From: an uncultured Alphaproteobacteria bacterium
GTDB lineage: Bacteria; Pseudomonadota; Alphaproteobacteria; Micropepsales; Micropepsaceae
Direction: 5' to 3'
Length of the DNA stretch: 64,000 nucleotides
NCBI GenBank assembly: GCA_902826695.1
Contig: CADEFU010000001.1
Location: 582,574-646,573, forward strand
Part shown: one piece after another, positions 43,644 through 52,600 of the stretch
Layout of the letters: each line of letters opens with the position of its first letter
How positions within the stretch are numbered: the first letter of the stretch is position 1
The notes under the pieces: model-generated
Told to the model about the DNA's origin: nothing
Databases searched by the model: none
Seen by the model: only the letters and a program-made list of their open reading frames with translations
Translations under genes and position numbers: made by a program

Positions 43644-44654
43644 TTAGCGCGGCGGCCAGGACGCGAAGCTGCCGCCCAACAGGCGTTGAAGTTTTGCTAT
43701 GTCGGGCTGGAAGCGGGCGTTGAGGTATTCCCAGTCGGCGCGCGTCGGCGTTACTTCGGTTTCGTCAGTGTAGAAGAGGGGGGCGAAACGGTCTTTGACG
43801 GATCTTGGCGCCCAGTCGCTCACGGCTTGTTTGAGACCAGTGCGGTAGAGAAATTTGTTCGCGGCGGCAAAGCGCGGGCGTTTGCGCGGGTTGGGGTTTG
43901 CGATCGTGGCGGCTCCCTGAGCCGGATTGATGCGCAAATGTGCGCAGATCTTGCCAAGTGTTTGCGAGGGGTTACGGGCGATATCTTCGTAGTGGAGGAT
44001 TAGGATGTTCTCGCGGGGGAAGTGGTCGAGATAACGTTGGACCTGGGCCGCATAGAGGCCCGCGAAGACATAGCGCTCTTCGTACGGAAAGGCTCCGCGC
44101 TCCAACATCCGGCGTTCACGCGCAAGGGCGGTTGAGAACGAGCCAGTTGCCGTTCCGATTGCCTTGTTCATTAGGAACTCTGAGATGGCGCGTTCGTATG
44201 GGTCGCGGAGGCTTATGACGATGCGTGCGCCTGGCACAGTTGCGGCGATGGCTGGGGCCGCTGTTGCAGAGAACAGGTAGGCAGTCGATGCCTCACCGAC
44301 CGCTGGAAAGTCGGCGGCACCTTGGAAGAGCTCGGCGTAAATGGCCGGGTCGTCGATATAGGCCAAGTGCTTGCGCTCGCGCCCAGGTGCGGTGGCAAAT
44401 GCAGCGGGATCGAGCAGGTTCTTGCGATGCCAGGCGCCGTATTCGGACCGCGCAATGTCTGTCGCGAAGAATCCAGGCTCCTTGATGGGGCAGAAGAAGA
44501 CCTGCGGATGCTGTTGCAGCGCGGTTGCAATCGCGGTCGTACCTGCGCGCATCGCGCCGACGACGAAGAAGTTCGGCGCTGGCTTGCCTGCCGGCAGTAG
44601 CGGCCCTTGGTACACCGCTTCGGTGTCGATTGGATGCTGGGTGTTCGAGATCAT
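43644..44654 (-). CDS. PAPS-dependent sulfotransferase
   Basis: A 336-residue carbohydrate-type sulfotransferase. The 5'-phosphosulfate loop GAMRAGTT (33-40) and the 3'-phosphate motif VISLRDPYERAISEF (about 160-174) are intact. It is convergent with the methyltransferase (3 bases between stops), so it is outside the main operon but probably sulfates the polysaccharide made by it. No PAPS synthesis genes are nearby. The N-terminus has no signal peptide, so it should act in the cytosol. Confidence 0.92.
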   Translation of the reverse strand: MISNTQHPIDTEAVYQGPLLPAGKPAPNFFVVGAMRAGTTAIATALQQHPQVFFCPIKEPGFFATDIARSEYGAWHRKNLLDPAAFATAPGRERKHLAYIDDPAIYAELFQGAADFPAVGEASTAYLFSATAAPAIAATVPGARIVISLRDPYERAISEFLMNKAIGTATGSFSTALARERRMLERGAFPYEERYVFAGLYAAQVQRYLDHFPRENILILHYEDIARNPSQTLGKICAHLRINPAQGAATIANPNPRKRPRFAAANKFLYRTGLKQAVSDWAPRSVKDRFAPLFYTDETEVTPTRADWEYLNARFQPDIAKLQRLLGGSFASWPPR

Positions 44655-44679
44655 ATGCGCGCATCATTAAGTGCATCGA

Positions 44680-44871
44680 TCAGATTGTTAAAGTGTTTGG
44701 AGCGACGGGCGCACGCAGTGCTCGTGCTAGTCGCGATGCGCGCGCGGTGCGCGTGGGGCGATGCGAGCGCTGCAAGAGTGTTAACGCACACACAACGGTC
44801 ACGCACGCGCTGATGGCTATGACGAGCTCCACGCGCGCACTGCGCGTAGTTTCGGTCACATTGCTGTGCAC
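44680..44871 (-). CDS. Possible small membrane protein
   Basis: A 63-codon frame starting at GTG 44871, with one clear hydrophobic segment (VELVIAISACVTVVCALTLL, about residues 14-33) and a basic tail. It ends 25 bases before the sulfotransferase start on the same strand, so it could be its upstream partner. There is no convincing ribosome-binding site and no recognised family; it may be chance. Confidence 0.3.
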   Translation of the reverse strand: MHSNVTETTRSARVELVIAISACVTVVCALTLLQRSHRPTRTARASRLARALRAPVAPNTLTI

Positions 44872-44971
44872 ATCGGCAGATGCGGGTTGCGCACGTCGTG
44901 CGTCTGTCGTTTATGGCGGTCACAAAGACGAAGAACACGAAGGCCAGGGACATTTCGGCGCCCGCTGTTGA
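44813..44971 (+). ncRNA. Candidate terminated small transcript or sORF
   Basis: This interval ends in a strong intrinsic terminator on the plus strand, yet no plus-strand gene precedes it for more than 1 kb. A 52-codon frame from ATG 44813 runs into the terminator stem, so the transcript could be a small RNA or encode a small protein. The true 5' end and promoter are not identifiable; boundaries are approximate. Confidence 0.3.
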
Positions 44972-44992
44972 AACGGCGGGCGTCTTTTTTTT
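44959..44992 (+). terminator. Orphan intrinsic terminator
   Basis: CGCCCGCTGT (44959-44968) pairs with ACGGCGGGCG (44973-44982, one G-U pair) around TGAA, followed by TC and eight Ts. It is one of the best-formed terminators in the window, and the T-tract orientation gives the plus strand. Confidence 0.85.
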
Positions 44993-45040
44993 GCCCGGTG
45001 AGATTACGCTGCCGCCCCCGCGTTGCGGTGTAGCCAAGAG

Positions 45041-45157
45041 CCAAGACCAAGCCCCAGGACTTGCCCGCAAGACTGGACGCCAAGACTCGGCGCCAAGACC
45101 AACCGCCGAGACCGACTGCGAAGACCAAACCACAAGACAAGATCCGAAGACAGGCCT
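45041..45157. repeat. Degenerate 13-bp tandem repeat, nine units
   Basis: Nine consecutive 13-base units start at 45041, 45054, 45067, 45080, 45093, 45106, 45119, 45132 and 45145. Nearly all carry AAGAC or a close variant at the same place; a consensus is cCAAGACcaaccg. The last unit's CGAAGAC also pairs with GTCTTCG at 45160-45166 to form a hairpin. Because 13 is not a multiple of three, a coding origin is unlikely. Confidence 0.85.
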
Positions 45158-45360
45158 CGGTCTTCGGTGGAGCCGCTTCTGGGAATTGGGCGCCAGGCCC
45201 GTGTTCTAGAACATAAGTCACGATGATTCGACAAAATGCGTGATTTAATCCTTCGGCGCTTTCGGCGAGATTCGGCGTTGCTCACTCCTAAATTGGAAAC
45301 GTGCGTCCGCGGCTTCGCTATGGCTTCCGCGTGCGCATTCGCTTGCGAAAGGCCCGCATG

Positions 45361-45873
45361 CCTCAACCCACCACCCGCTCGGTTTCGGCCGATGCTGTCT
45401 TTCTAACCGCGCTGGAGAACGGCCATGCCGTGCGAACGGCCTGCCGTATGGCCGGGTACGCGCCACGTAGCGTCTACCGCTGGCGCGGCGGGGATGCCGA
45501 ATTCGCATTCCGCTGGGCGACTGCGGTCGATATGGCGGGCGACCTTTTGGAAGGAGAGGCCGACCGGCGCGGGCGCGACGGTTACGACGTCCCTGTGTTT
45601 CATCGGGGCGAGGTTTGCGGCTCAAAGCGCATGTACGCCAACGGCCTGTTGCTCGCGCGGTTGAAAGCGATCCGGCCTGCGCAGTATCGCGAGAGCAGGG
45701 CGGTCGCGGCGGCCGTTGCGCCGCCGGCGCATGCGGTCACGGTCAACCTTCGCGACTTCGCGCTGGAGGATCTGGTCCGCCGCTTGATGCGCGGCGAGGC
45801 GGTCGACCGGACAACACTTCCACTGCGAATTCAAAGGCTTATCGACCAGCCGGACAGCGAAGCAGGACACTGA
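45361..45873 (+). CDS. Phage terminase small-subunit-like protein
   Basis: A 170-residue protein. The N-terminal helix-turn-helix region (FLTALENGHAVRTACRMAGYAPRSVYRWR, about residues 15-43) and the following WATAVDMAGDLLE...NGLLLARLKAIRPAQYRE blocks match the DNA-recognition domain of terminase small subunits in tailed phages and prophage remnants. No large terminase, portal or integrase gene is adjacent, so it is a solitary remnant or a domesticated DNA-binding protein. The ATG at 45361 is preferred over a GTG at 45301. Confidence 0.75.
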   Translation, partial: PQPTTRSVSADAVFLTALENGHAVRTACRMAGYAPRSVYRWRGGDAEFAFRWATAVDMAGDLLEGEADRRGRDGYDVPVFHRGEVCGSKRMYANGLLLARLKAIRPAQYRESRAVAAAVAPPAHAVTVNLRDFALEDLVRRLMRGEAVDRTTLPLRIQRLIDQPDSEAGH

Positions 45874-45941
45874 AGGACACCTCGACCCCTGTGCCACATG
45901 TGCCACTTCGCAAGCGACGCGGCCGGCCAGTGGGGCGCGTT

Positions 45942-46712
45942 CTATTGCACCAGCGGCGATGTCGCGCGCCGGATGTCGATGCCCTTCACGTCGCTACTTG
46001 CGGCAAGAAGCGATAAGTACTGCCGCACTGCATGACCCCAACTGGCCGCTTGCAGGCTGCGGGCAATGGCGGCTTCGACATCCTCGAAGGCGAACTGCAC
46101 GCCCTCTATTCGGCGGTGCAGCATCAGCACATGCACGCCATAGTCGGTTTCGACGGGCACCGGGCAGAGCTGGCCGTCGTCGAGATTGGTGAGAAACGTC
46201 TCCAGTTCCGGCGCGGTCTCTCCGGGTGCCACCTGTCCCAGGTGCCCGCCGCTGCCCGACGACGAACAGCGCGATTCCGCCTTCGCGATTTCGGCAAAAC
46301 GGCCGGGCTCGGCGTTCAAGACCGCAAGCGTTCGCTTGGCGGATGCCTTGGCACGCGCACGGGCCTCCGCGTCGTCCCGCGGCGCCAGGTAGAGAATGTG
46401 CGAGGCTTCGAAAAGGTCGGTGCTGCGGAACTTCGCCTTGTTGCTGTCGTAGTACCGGCGATAGGCTTCGGGATCGGGCTCCGGCAGCTTCAATTCCCGG
46501 CGCAGCACCTCGTCGATCGCGGCCTCCTCGGCTGTTGCGTCGCCGGCCGTCCACGTCAAGCCCAAAGCCGCCGCGCGCTGCAACAGCAATTCGCGCACGA
46601 CAAGCGCTTCGGCCGCTTCGGCCATCGCCGCGTCGCGCGAGGCGGCCGGGTGATACTGCATTTCCGCGAGGATGTCGGCGTCGCCGATCGTTTGTCCGTT
46701 GACGCTGATCAT
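45942..46712 (-). CDS. PpiC/parvulin-type peptidyl-prolyl isomerase of the nar operon
   Basis: A 256-residue protein: a SurA/NifM-like helical N-domain and a parvulin domain (about residues 105-205) with ASHILYL and the GGHLGQVAPGETAPELE block. It overlaps narI by 4 bases as the last gene of the nitrate reductase operon. There is no signal peptide, so it should work in the cytosol, perhaps on NarG/NarH before membrane docking. Similar genes often close nar operons and are sometimes labelled NifM. Confidence 0.88.
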   Translation of the reverse strand: MISVNGQTIGDADILAEMQYHPAASRDAAMAEAAEALVVRELLLQRAAALGLTWTAGDATAEEAAIDEVLRRELKLPEPDPEAYRRYYDSNKAKFRSTDLFEASHILYLAPRDDAEARARAKASAKRTLAVLNAEPGRFAEIAKAESRCSSSGSGGHLGQVAPGETAPELETFLTNLDDGQLCPVPVETDYGVHVLMLHRRIEGVQFAFEDVEAAIARSLQAASWGHAVRQYLSLLAASSDVKGIDIRRATSPLVQ

Positions 46713-47425
46713 GGCACGGGCTTCCGCACGCTGGAGGACGGATTGCGTGTGCGCACGATCTGATAGCCGCGCCGGCCCAGATACCAGATCGGCGCGCTCC
46801 AAATGTGTACCAAGCGCGAGAACGGGAACACCATGAACATGATGAGCCCCATGACGATGTGCAGCTTGTAGGAGAGGCTGACGTCGGTGACGAGCTCGCT
46901 CGCGCCGGAGCGGAAGGTCACGATCCGCTGCGCCCATTCGGACAGCACGAGCATCACCGAGCCGTCCATGTGCTGCAGCGAGAAGGGGATCGTGACGAGG
47001 CCCAGCGATAGTTGCACCCAAAGCAGGCACAGGATGAAGATGTCCATCGGCGCGCTGGTGCCGCGGATACGCGGGTCGGCAAGCCGGCGATAGAGCAGGA
47101 TCGTCAGCCCGATGAAGCAGATGATGCCGAAGATACCGCCGGCGGTCACGGCGAGCATTTGCTTCGCCGGCACGGAGACGCCGAGCGCTTCATAGACTTC
47201 GTGCGGGGTGAGGAGACCCACGAAATGCCCCACGAACAACAGCAAGATGCCGACGTGGAACAGCACGCTGCCGATCACGAGTTGCCGCTTGCGCAAGAGC
47301 TGGCTCGAGCCGGAGCGCCAGGAGTACTGCTCGCGGTCGAAACGGATCAAGCTGCCCGCGAAGAACACGGCGAGCGCGACATAAGGAAAGATGCCGAACA
47401 GGAAGTGGTGGAGATAGTCGAACAT
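46709..47425 (-). CDS. narI: Respiratory nitrate reductase gamma subunit NarI
   Basis: A 238-residue di-heme cytochrome b that anchors NarGH to the membrane and oxidises quinol. Five membrane helices are visible, with the four expected axial histidines: His57 and His67 in FHVGILLLFVGHFVG, and His189 and His207 in the LHIVMG...RLVHIW region. It begins three bases after narJ and overlaps the parvulin gene by four. Confidence 0.95.
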   Translation of the reverse strand: MFDYLHHFLFGIFPYVALAVFFAGSLIRFDREQYSWRSGSSQLLRKRQLVIGSVLFHVGILLLFVGHFVGLLTPHEVYEALGVSVPAKQMLAVTAGGIFGIICFIGLTILLYRRLADPRIRGTSAPMDIFILCLLWVQLSLGLVTIPFSLQHMDGSVMLVLSEWAQRIVTFRSGASELVTDVSLSYKLHIVMGLIMFMVFPFSRLVHIWSAPIWYLGRRGYQIVRTRNPSSSVRKPVP

Positions 47426-47428
47426 GGC

Positions 47429-48085
47429 TCAAACCCTTTGCTGTGCGTTCGCGAGTGAGTCGCATGCCGCCGCCTCGCCGAAGGTGACGGGCGCGTCCTC
47501 CCACGCGCGGTCGAGCGCTTCGAGGCTGTCGTCCTCGCTGCCGCCGCCGCGCATGATTTCGGCGAGCAGGGTGCGATCGACCTGTTTCGAGGCGAGCGAG
47601 ACGAGCGCCGCGAAGACCGGCGCATAAGGCGTTTCTCTTTTGGCGGCGCGCTGACGCAACGCTTCGATCGTCGGCGCGGCGTCGGAGAGGATCGTGCGCG
47701 CCGTGCGGTCGGGCATCAGCGACAGAAACTCCGCGAACAGCGGCAGATAGTCGGGCAACTCGGCGCTCGTGTGTGAGAAGCCATGGAACTTATAGAGCGT
47801 CTGCAGGCGCACCATCGCCTGACCGCGCTCGCGTGCCTCGCCGTAGAGATGCTCGTAAAGATGCAGCGAGAGCGATCGCGTGCGGTCGAACAGCCAGACA
47901 TAGTCGTCCTGCATGTCCATGAGATCGCTGGAACTCAAGTGCGCGAGTAACCCATCAATCGCCGCAAGGTGCGCCGGATCGAGAAGCCGTTCGTCGGTGA
48001 GTGCGGCGCCGATTTCCGGCAGTGCCGCGATCAACTCCGCCGTCGGATAGGTGAGAAGCGCGCCGAGCGCGCGATAGGTCTTCAT
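47429..48085 (-). CDS. narJ: Nitrate reductase assembly chaperone NarJ
   Basis: A 218-residue TorD/DmsD-family chaperone needed for molybdenum cofactor insertion into NarG. The LMDMQDDYVWLFDRTRSLSLHLYEHLYGE region (about residues 55-83) is the family signature. It is all-helical and cytoplasmic. It overlaps narH by one base (TGATG) and is close to narI, keeping the classical GHJI order. Confidence 0.94.
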   Translation of the reverse strand: MKTYRALGALLTYPTAELIAALPEIGAALTDERLLDPAHLAAIDGLLAHLSSSDLMDMQDDYVWLFDRTRSLSLHLYEHLYGEARERGQAMVRLQTLYKFHGFSHTSAELPDYLPLFAEFLSLMPDRTARTILSDAAPTIEALRQRAAKRETPYAPVFAALVSLASKQVDRTLLAEIMRGGGSEDDSLEALDRAWEDAPVTFGEAAACDSLANAQQRV

Positions 48086-49608
48086 CACATCGTCTCCGTC
48101 GGGGTGTTTTCGCGCCACTTCTTCATGCCGAACAGCGAGGACTCGCTCGACCCGTCCGAACAATTGTTGCCGAACGAGAAGCCGCACGCGCCGCGCAGGT
48201 CGTAAGCGTTCTCCGCGTACTCGCGGTGGGTCGAGGGGATGACGAAGCGGTCTTCGTAGGCCGCAAGCGCCATGGTCTTGTACATGTCCTCGATCTGGAG
48301 CTTCGTAAGGCCCACCTCGCGCAAGACCGCATCGTTTTCCTTCCGCTCGACGTGACGCGAACGCATGAAGACCCGCATCGCGAACATGCGCCGGATCGCG
48401 GCTTCGACCGGCTTCGTGTCGCCTGCGGTCAAGAGGTTCGCGAGGTAACGCATCGGAATGCGCAACTTCGAAAGGTCGGGCAGGGCGCCATCGAAACCGA
48501 TGTGTTCGCTTTCGACCGCCGATTGGATCGGCGAAAGCGGCGGCACGTACCAAACCATGGGCAGCGTGCGGTACTCAGGATGGAGCGGGAAGGCGACCTT
48601 CCACTCCATCGCCATCTTGTAGACTGGCGAGGCCCGCGCCGCGTCGAGCCAAGCGTCGGGAATGCCCGCCGCACGCGCCGCCTCGATCACCTTCAGATCG
48701 TGCGGATCGAGGAAGATGTCGAGCTGGGCCTTGTAGAGGTCCTTCTCGTCGGCGACGCTCGCCGCTTTCTCGATCTTGTCGGCGTCGTAGAGCAAGACGC
48801 CCAGATAGCGGATGCGGCCGACGCAGGTTTCGGAACACACCGTCGGCTGGCCCGCCTCGATGCGCGGGTAGCAGAAGATGCACTTCTCCGACTTGCCGGA
48901 GACGTAGTTGTAGTAGATTTTTTTGTACGGACAGGCGCTGACGCACATGCGCCAACCGCGGCACTTGTCTTGGTCGATGAGAACGATGCCGTCCTCTTCG
49001 CGCTTGTAGATCGCGCCGGATGGACACGCCGCGACGCACGCCGGATTGAGGCAGTGCTCGCACAGCCGCGGCAGGTACATCATGAACGTCTTTTCGAACT
49101 GGCCGTAGATGTCCTTCTGAATCCCCTCGAAGTTCGCGTCTTTCGAGCGCTTGGAAAACTCGCCGCCGAGGATCTCTTCCCAGTTCGGGCCCCATTCGAT
49201 CTTTTCCATGCGCTGGCCGGTGATCAGCGACAGCGGACGGGCGACCGGCACGGCCTTCGACTCGCCGGCGGTCTGCAGGTGCTCGTAGTCGAACGTGAAG
49301 GGCTCGTAGTAGTCGTCGATCTCCGGCATGTCGGGGTTGGCGAAGATCTTCGCCAGGATGCGGAATTTGCCGCCCATGCGGGGCTCAATCTTACCGGAGT
49401 TCTTGCGAATCCAGCCGCCCTTCCATTTTTTCTGGTTCTCCCATTCCTTGGGATAACCAATGCCGGGCTTCGTTTCGACGTTGTTGAACCAGGCGTATTG
49501 CACGCCATCGCGGTTCGTCCAAACGTTCTTACAAGTGACCGAGCACGTATGGCAGCCAATGCATTTGTCGAGATTGAGGACCATCCCGATTTGCGCGCGA
49601 ACTCTCAT
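48085..49608 (-). CDS. narH: Respiratory nitrate reductase beta subunit NarH
   Basis: A 507-residue iron-sulfur subunit that passes electrons from NarI hemes to NarG. It has four cluster motifs: CIGCHTCSVTC from Cys16, CEHCLNPACVAACP, CRGWRMCVSACP, where Trp replaces one Cys as in the [3Fe-4S] site of known NarH proteins, and the later CYPRIEAG...CSETCVGR. Length and motif order are normal. narG precedes it with a 12-base gap. Confidence 0.97.
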   Translation of the reverse strand: MRVRAQIGMVLNLDKCIGCHTCSVTCKNVWTNRDGVQYAWFNNVETKPGIGYPKEWENQKKWKGGWIRKNSGKIEPRMGGKFRILAKIFANPDMPEIDDYYEPFTFDYEHLQTAGESKAVPVARPLSLITGQRMEKIEWGPNWEEILGGEFSKRSKDANFEGIQKDIYGQFEKTFMMYLPRLCEHCLNPACVAACPSGAIYKREEDGIVLIDQDKCRGWRMCVSACPYKKIYYNYVSGKSEKCIFCYPRIEAGQPTVCSETCVGRIRYLGVLLYDADKIEKAASVADEKDLYKAQLDIFLDPHDLKVIEAARAAGIPDAWLDAARASPVYKMAMEWKVAFPLHPEYRTLPMVWYVPPLSPIQSAVESEHIGFDGALPDLSKLRIPMRYLANLLTAGDTKPVEAAIRRMFAMRVFMRSRHVERKENDAVLREVGLTKLQIEDMYKTMALAAYEDRFVIPSTHREYAENAYDLRGACGFSFGNNCSDGSSESSLFGMKKWRENTPTETM

Positions 49609-49620
49609 GGGTGATCTCTC

Positions 49621-52600
49621 CTATTCCGCCGCCGCAAGTTCGTGCGGCTCTTCCATCCAGTCGACATTGGACATTTTCCTCAGCACCACGAACTCGTCGC
49701 GGTTGGAGCCGACCGTGCCGTAGTAGTTGAAGCCGTAGGATAGCTGCGCGTAGCCGCCGATCATGTGCGTCGGCTTCGTGATCGCGCGGGTGACCGAGTT
49801 GTGGATGCCGCGCGTCTTTGTCGTCTCGGAGCCGGGGACGTTCACGATCTTCTCCTGCGCGTGATACATCAGGCACATGCCGGATTTGACGCGCTGGCTC
49901 ACCACCGCGCGGGCAGACAGCGCCCCGTTCGCGTTGAAGAGTTCGATCCAGTCGTTGTCTTCGATGCCTGCGACTTTTGCGTCCGCCTCGCTGATCCAAA
50001 CGATCGGCCCGCCGCGCGAGAGCGTCAGCTGCAACAGATTGTCGGTGTAGGTCGAGTGGATGCCCCACTTCTGGTGCGGGGTGATGAAGTTCAGCACGAT
50101 CTCCTTGTTGCCGTTCTCTTTCTGGCCCAGCAGCGGCTTGACCGTCTTCAAGTCGACCGGCGGCTTGTACGTAACAAAGCCCTCACCGAAGGCGCGCATC
50201 CAGGGGTGATCGACATAAAGCTGCTGTCGGCCGGTTAACGTGCGCCACGGGATGAGTTCGTGCACGTTCGTGTAGCCGGCGTTGTAGGAGACCTCTTCGG
50301 ACTCGATTCCGGACCAAGTCGGCGACGAGATGATCTTGCGCGGCTGGGCGACCACATCGCGGAAGCGGATCTTGTCGTCCTGGCGCGTTCGGGCGAGATG
50401 CGCGTGTTCTCGGCCGGTCGCTTTTGATAAGGCCTCCCAAGACTTGACCGCGACTTCGCCGTTCGTCTCCGGCGCAAGGGTGAGGATCACCTCGGTCGCG
50501 TCGATGTCGCTGTCGATGCGCGGCATGCCTTTGGTCGGGCCTTCTTCGGTCACGGCGCCGTTCAGTTTGCGCAGGAACTCAATTTCATGCGTGGTGTCCC
50601 AGATGATGCCCTTGCCGCCGTTGCCGATCTTTTCCATCAGCGGCCCTAAGGCGGTGAAGCGTTTGTAAACGTTCGGGTAGTCGCGCTCGACGACGACGAC
50701 GCCCGGCATTGTTTTGCCGGGGATCGGCTCGCACTCGCCCTTCTTCCATTCCTTGGGCTCGAACGGTTGGCCGAGTTCGCCCGGCGTGTCGTGCTGGAGC
50801 GGCACGAGGACGGTGTCTTTCTCGACGCCTAAATGGCCAGGCGCAAGTTCGGAGAATTTCTTCGCGAAGCCCTTGAAGATGTCCCAGTCGCTCCTGCACT
50901 CCCACAACGGGTCCACGGCCTTCGTGAGCGGGTGGATGAACGGGTGCATGTCGGACGTATTGAGGTCGTTCTTTTCGTACCAGGTCGCAGTCGGCAGAAC
51001 GATGTCGGAGTACATGCAGGTCGACGACATGCGGAAGTCGATCGTGACCAACAGGTCGAGTTTTCCTTCCGGCGCTTCGTCGTGCCAAGCGACCTCGCGC
51101 GGGCGCTGCTCGCCCATTTCGCCCAGATCCTTGCCCTGCACGCCGTGCGTCGTGCCGATCAGGTGTTTCAGGAAGTACTCATGACCCTTGCCGCTTGAGC
51201 CCAGAAGGTTCGAGCGCCAGACGAACAAGTTGCGCGGGAAGTTCTTCGGATCGTCCGGGTCTTCGCACGACATTTGCAACGCGCCGGACTTTAGGCTTTC
51301 CGCCACGTACTGCGGCACCGGTTTGCCGACCTTCTCGGCGGCGGCAGCGATCGTGAGCGGGTTCGTCTTAAGTTGCGGCGCGGAGGGCAGCCAACCCATG
51401 CGTTCGGAGCGCACGTTGAAGTCGATCAGGCTGCAGTCCCAATCGCCAGGCTCCGCCGTCGGCGACAGGATCTCTGACGTTTTCAGTTTCTCGTACCGCC
51501 ACTGATCGGTGTGCGAGTACCAGAAGCTCGTCGAGTTCATTTGCCGCGGCGGGCGACCCCAATCGAGCGCGAAGGCGAGCGCCGTCCATCCCGGTTGCGG
51601 GCGAAGCTTCTCCTGACCCACATAGTGCGCCCAGCCGCCGCCCGACTGGCCGACGCAGCCGCACATCGTCAGCATCGCGATGATGCCGCGATAGATCATG
51701 TCCATGTGGTACCAATGGTTGATCCCGGCGCCCAGGATCACCATCGACTTGCCCTGCGTCTTCGAGGCGTTGTCCGCGAATTCGCGTGCGGTCAGGATGA
51801 TGTCCTTGCGGCGGACGCCGGTGACCTTCTCGGCCCACGCCGGGGTGTAGGGCACGTCGTCGTCGTAGGACTTGGCGACATTCGCGCCGCCGAAGCCGCG
51901 GTCGACGCCGTAGTTCGCGAGGAAGAGGTCGTAGACGGTTGCGACCATCGTCTCACCGTCGGCGAGCTTCAGCTTCTTCACAGGCACGTTCTTCACCAGC
52001 ACGTCGTCGTGGTGCGTCTTGGTAAAGTGCTCCGTTGCTTGGCCGCCGAAATAGGGGAACGCAACGCCAGCGATCTCGTCGTGGTGGTCTTTGAGCGTTA
52101 GGCGGAGCTTGGTGGCAGCGCCGTTCGCCGCTTTTTCCTCGAGGTTCCACTTGCCCTGCTCGCCCCAGCGGAAGCCGATCGAGCCAAGCGGCGCCACGAT
52201 CGAGCCGGACGCTTCGTCATAGGCGACGGTCTTCCATTCCGGATTGTTCGTCTCGCCGAGCTTGTCGGCAAAGTCGCTGGTGCGTACGAAGCGCTCCGGC
52301 ACCCAGTTGCCGTTCACTTTCTTGAGCCGTACGAGAAGCGGGAAGTCCGTGTACTTGCGCGCGTAGTCGAGGAAATACGGGTCCTGCTTCTTGACGTGGA
52401 ATTCGTTCAGGATCACGTGCCCGAATGCCATCGTGAGCGCCGAGTCGGTGCCCTGTTTCACTGAAAGCCACAGGTCGGAGAACTTCGAGGCTTCGCTATA
52501 GTCCGGCGAAATGACGACGCTCTTGATGCCTTTGTAGCGGCCTTCGGCGTAGAAGTGCGCGTCGGGCGAACGCGTTTGCGGCACGTTCGAGCCCCACAGG

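Larger units (their letters stand above)
44655..45360. other. Intergenic region with orphan terminator and minisatellite
   Basis: A 706-base stretch without a firm gene. From left to right: a weak small minus-strand frame (44680-44871), a weak plus-strand frame of 52 codons (44813-44971), a strong plus-strand terminator (44959-44992), nine 13-base repeats (45041-45157) with a terminal hairpin to 45166, and the start region of the terminase-like gene. The composition and lack of core genes indicate an old insertion site. Confidence 0.6.

Noticed and set aside
45041..45157. Possible CRISPR array
   Set aside because: The period is only 13 bases with no unique spacers, and no cas gene is present in the window.
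48226..49614. A 462-codon plus-strand frame opposite narH
   Set aside because: It mirrors narH codons and contains only low-complexity charged stretches.
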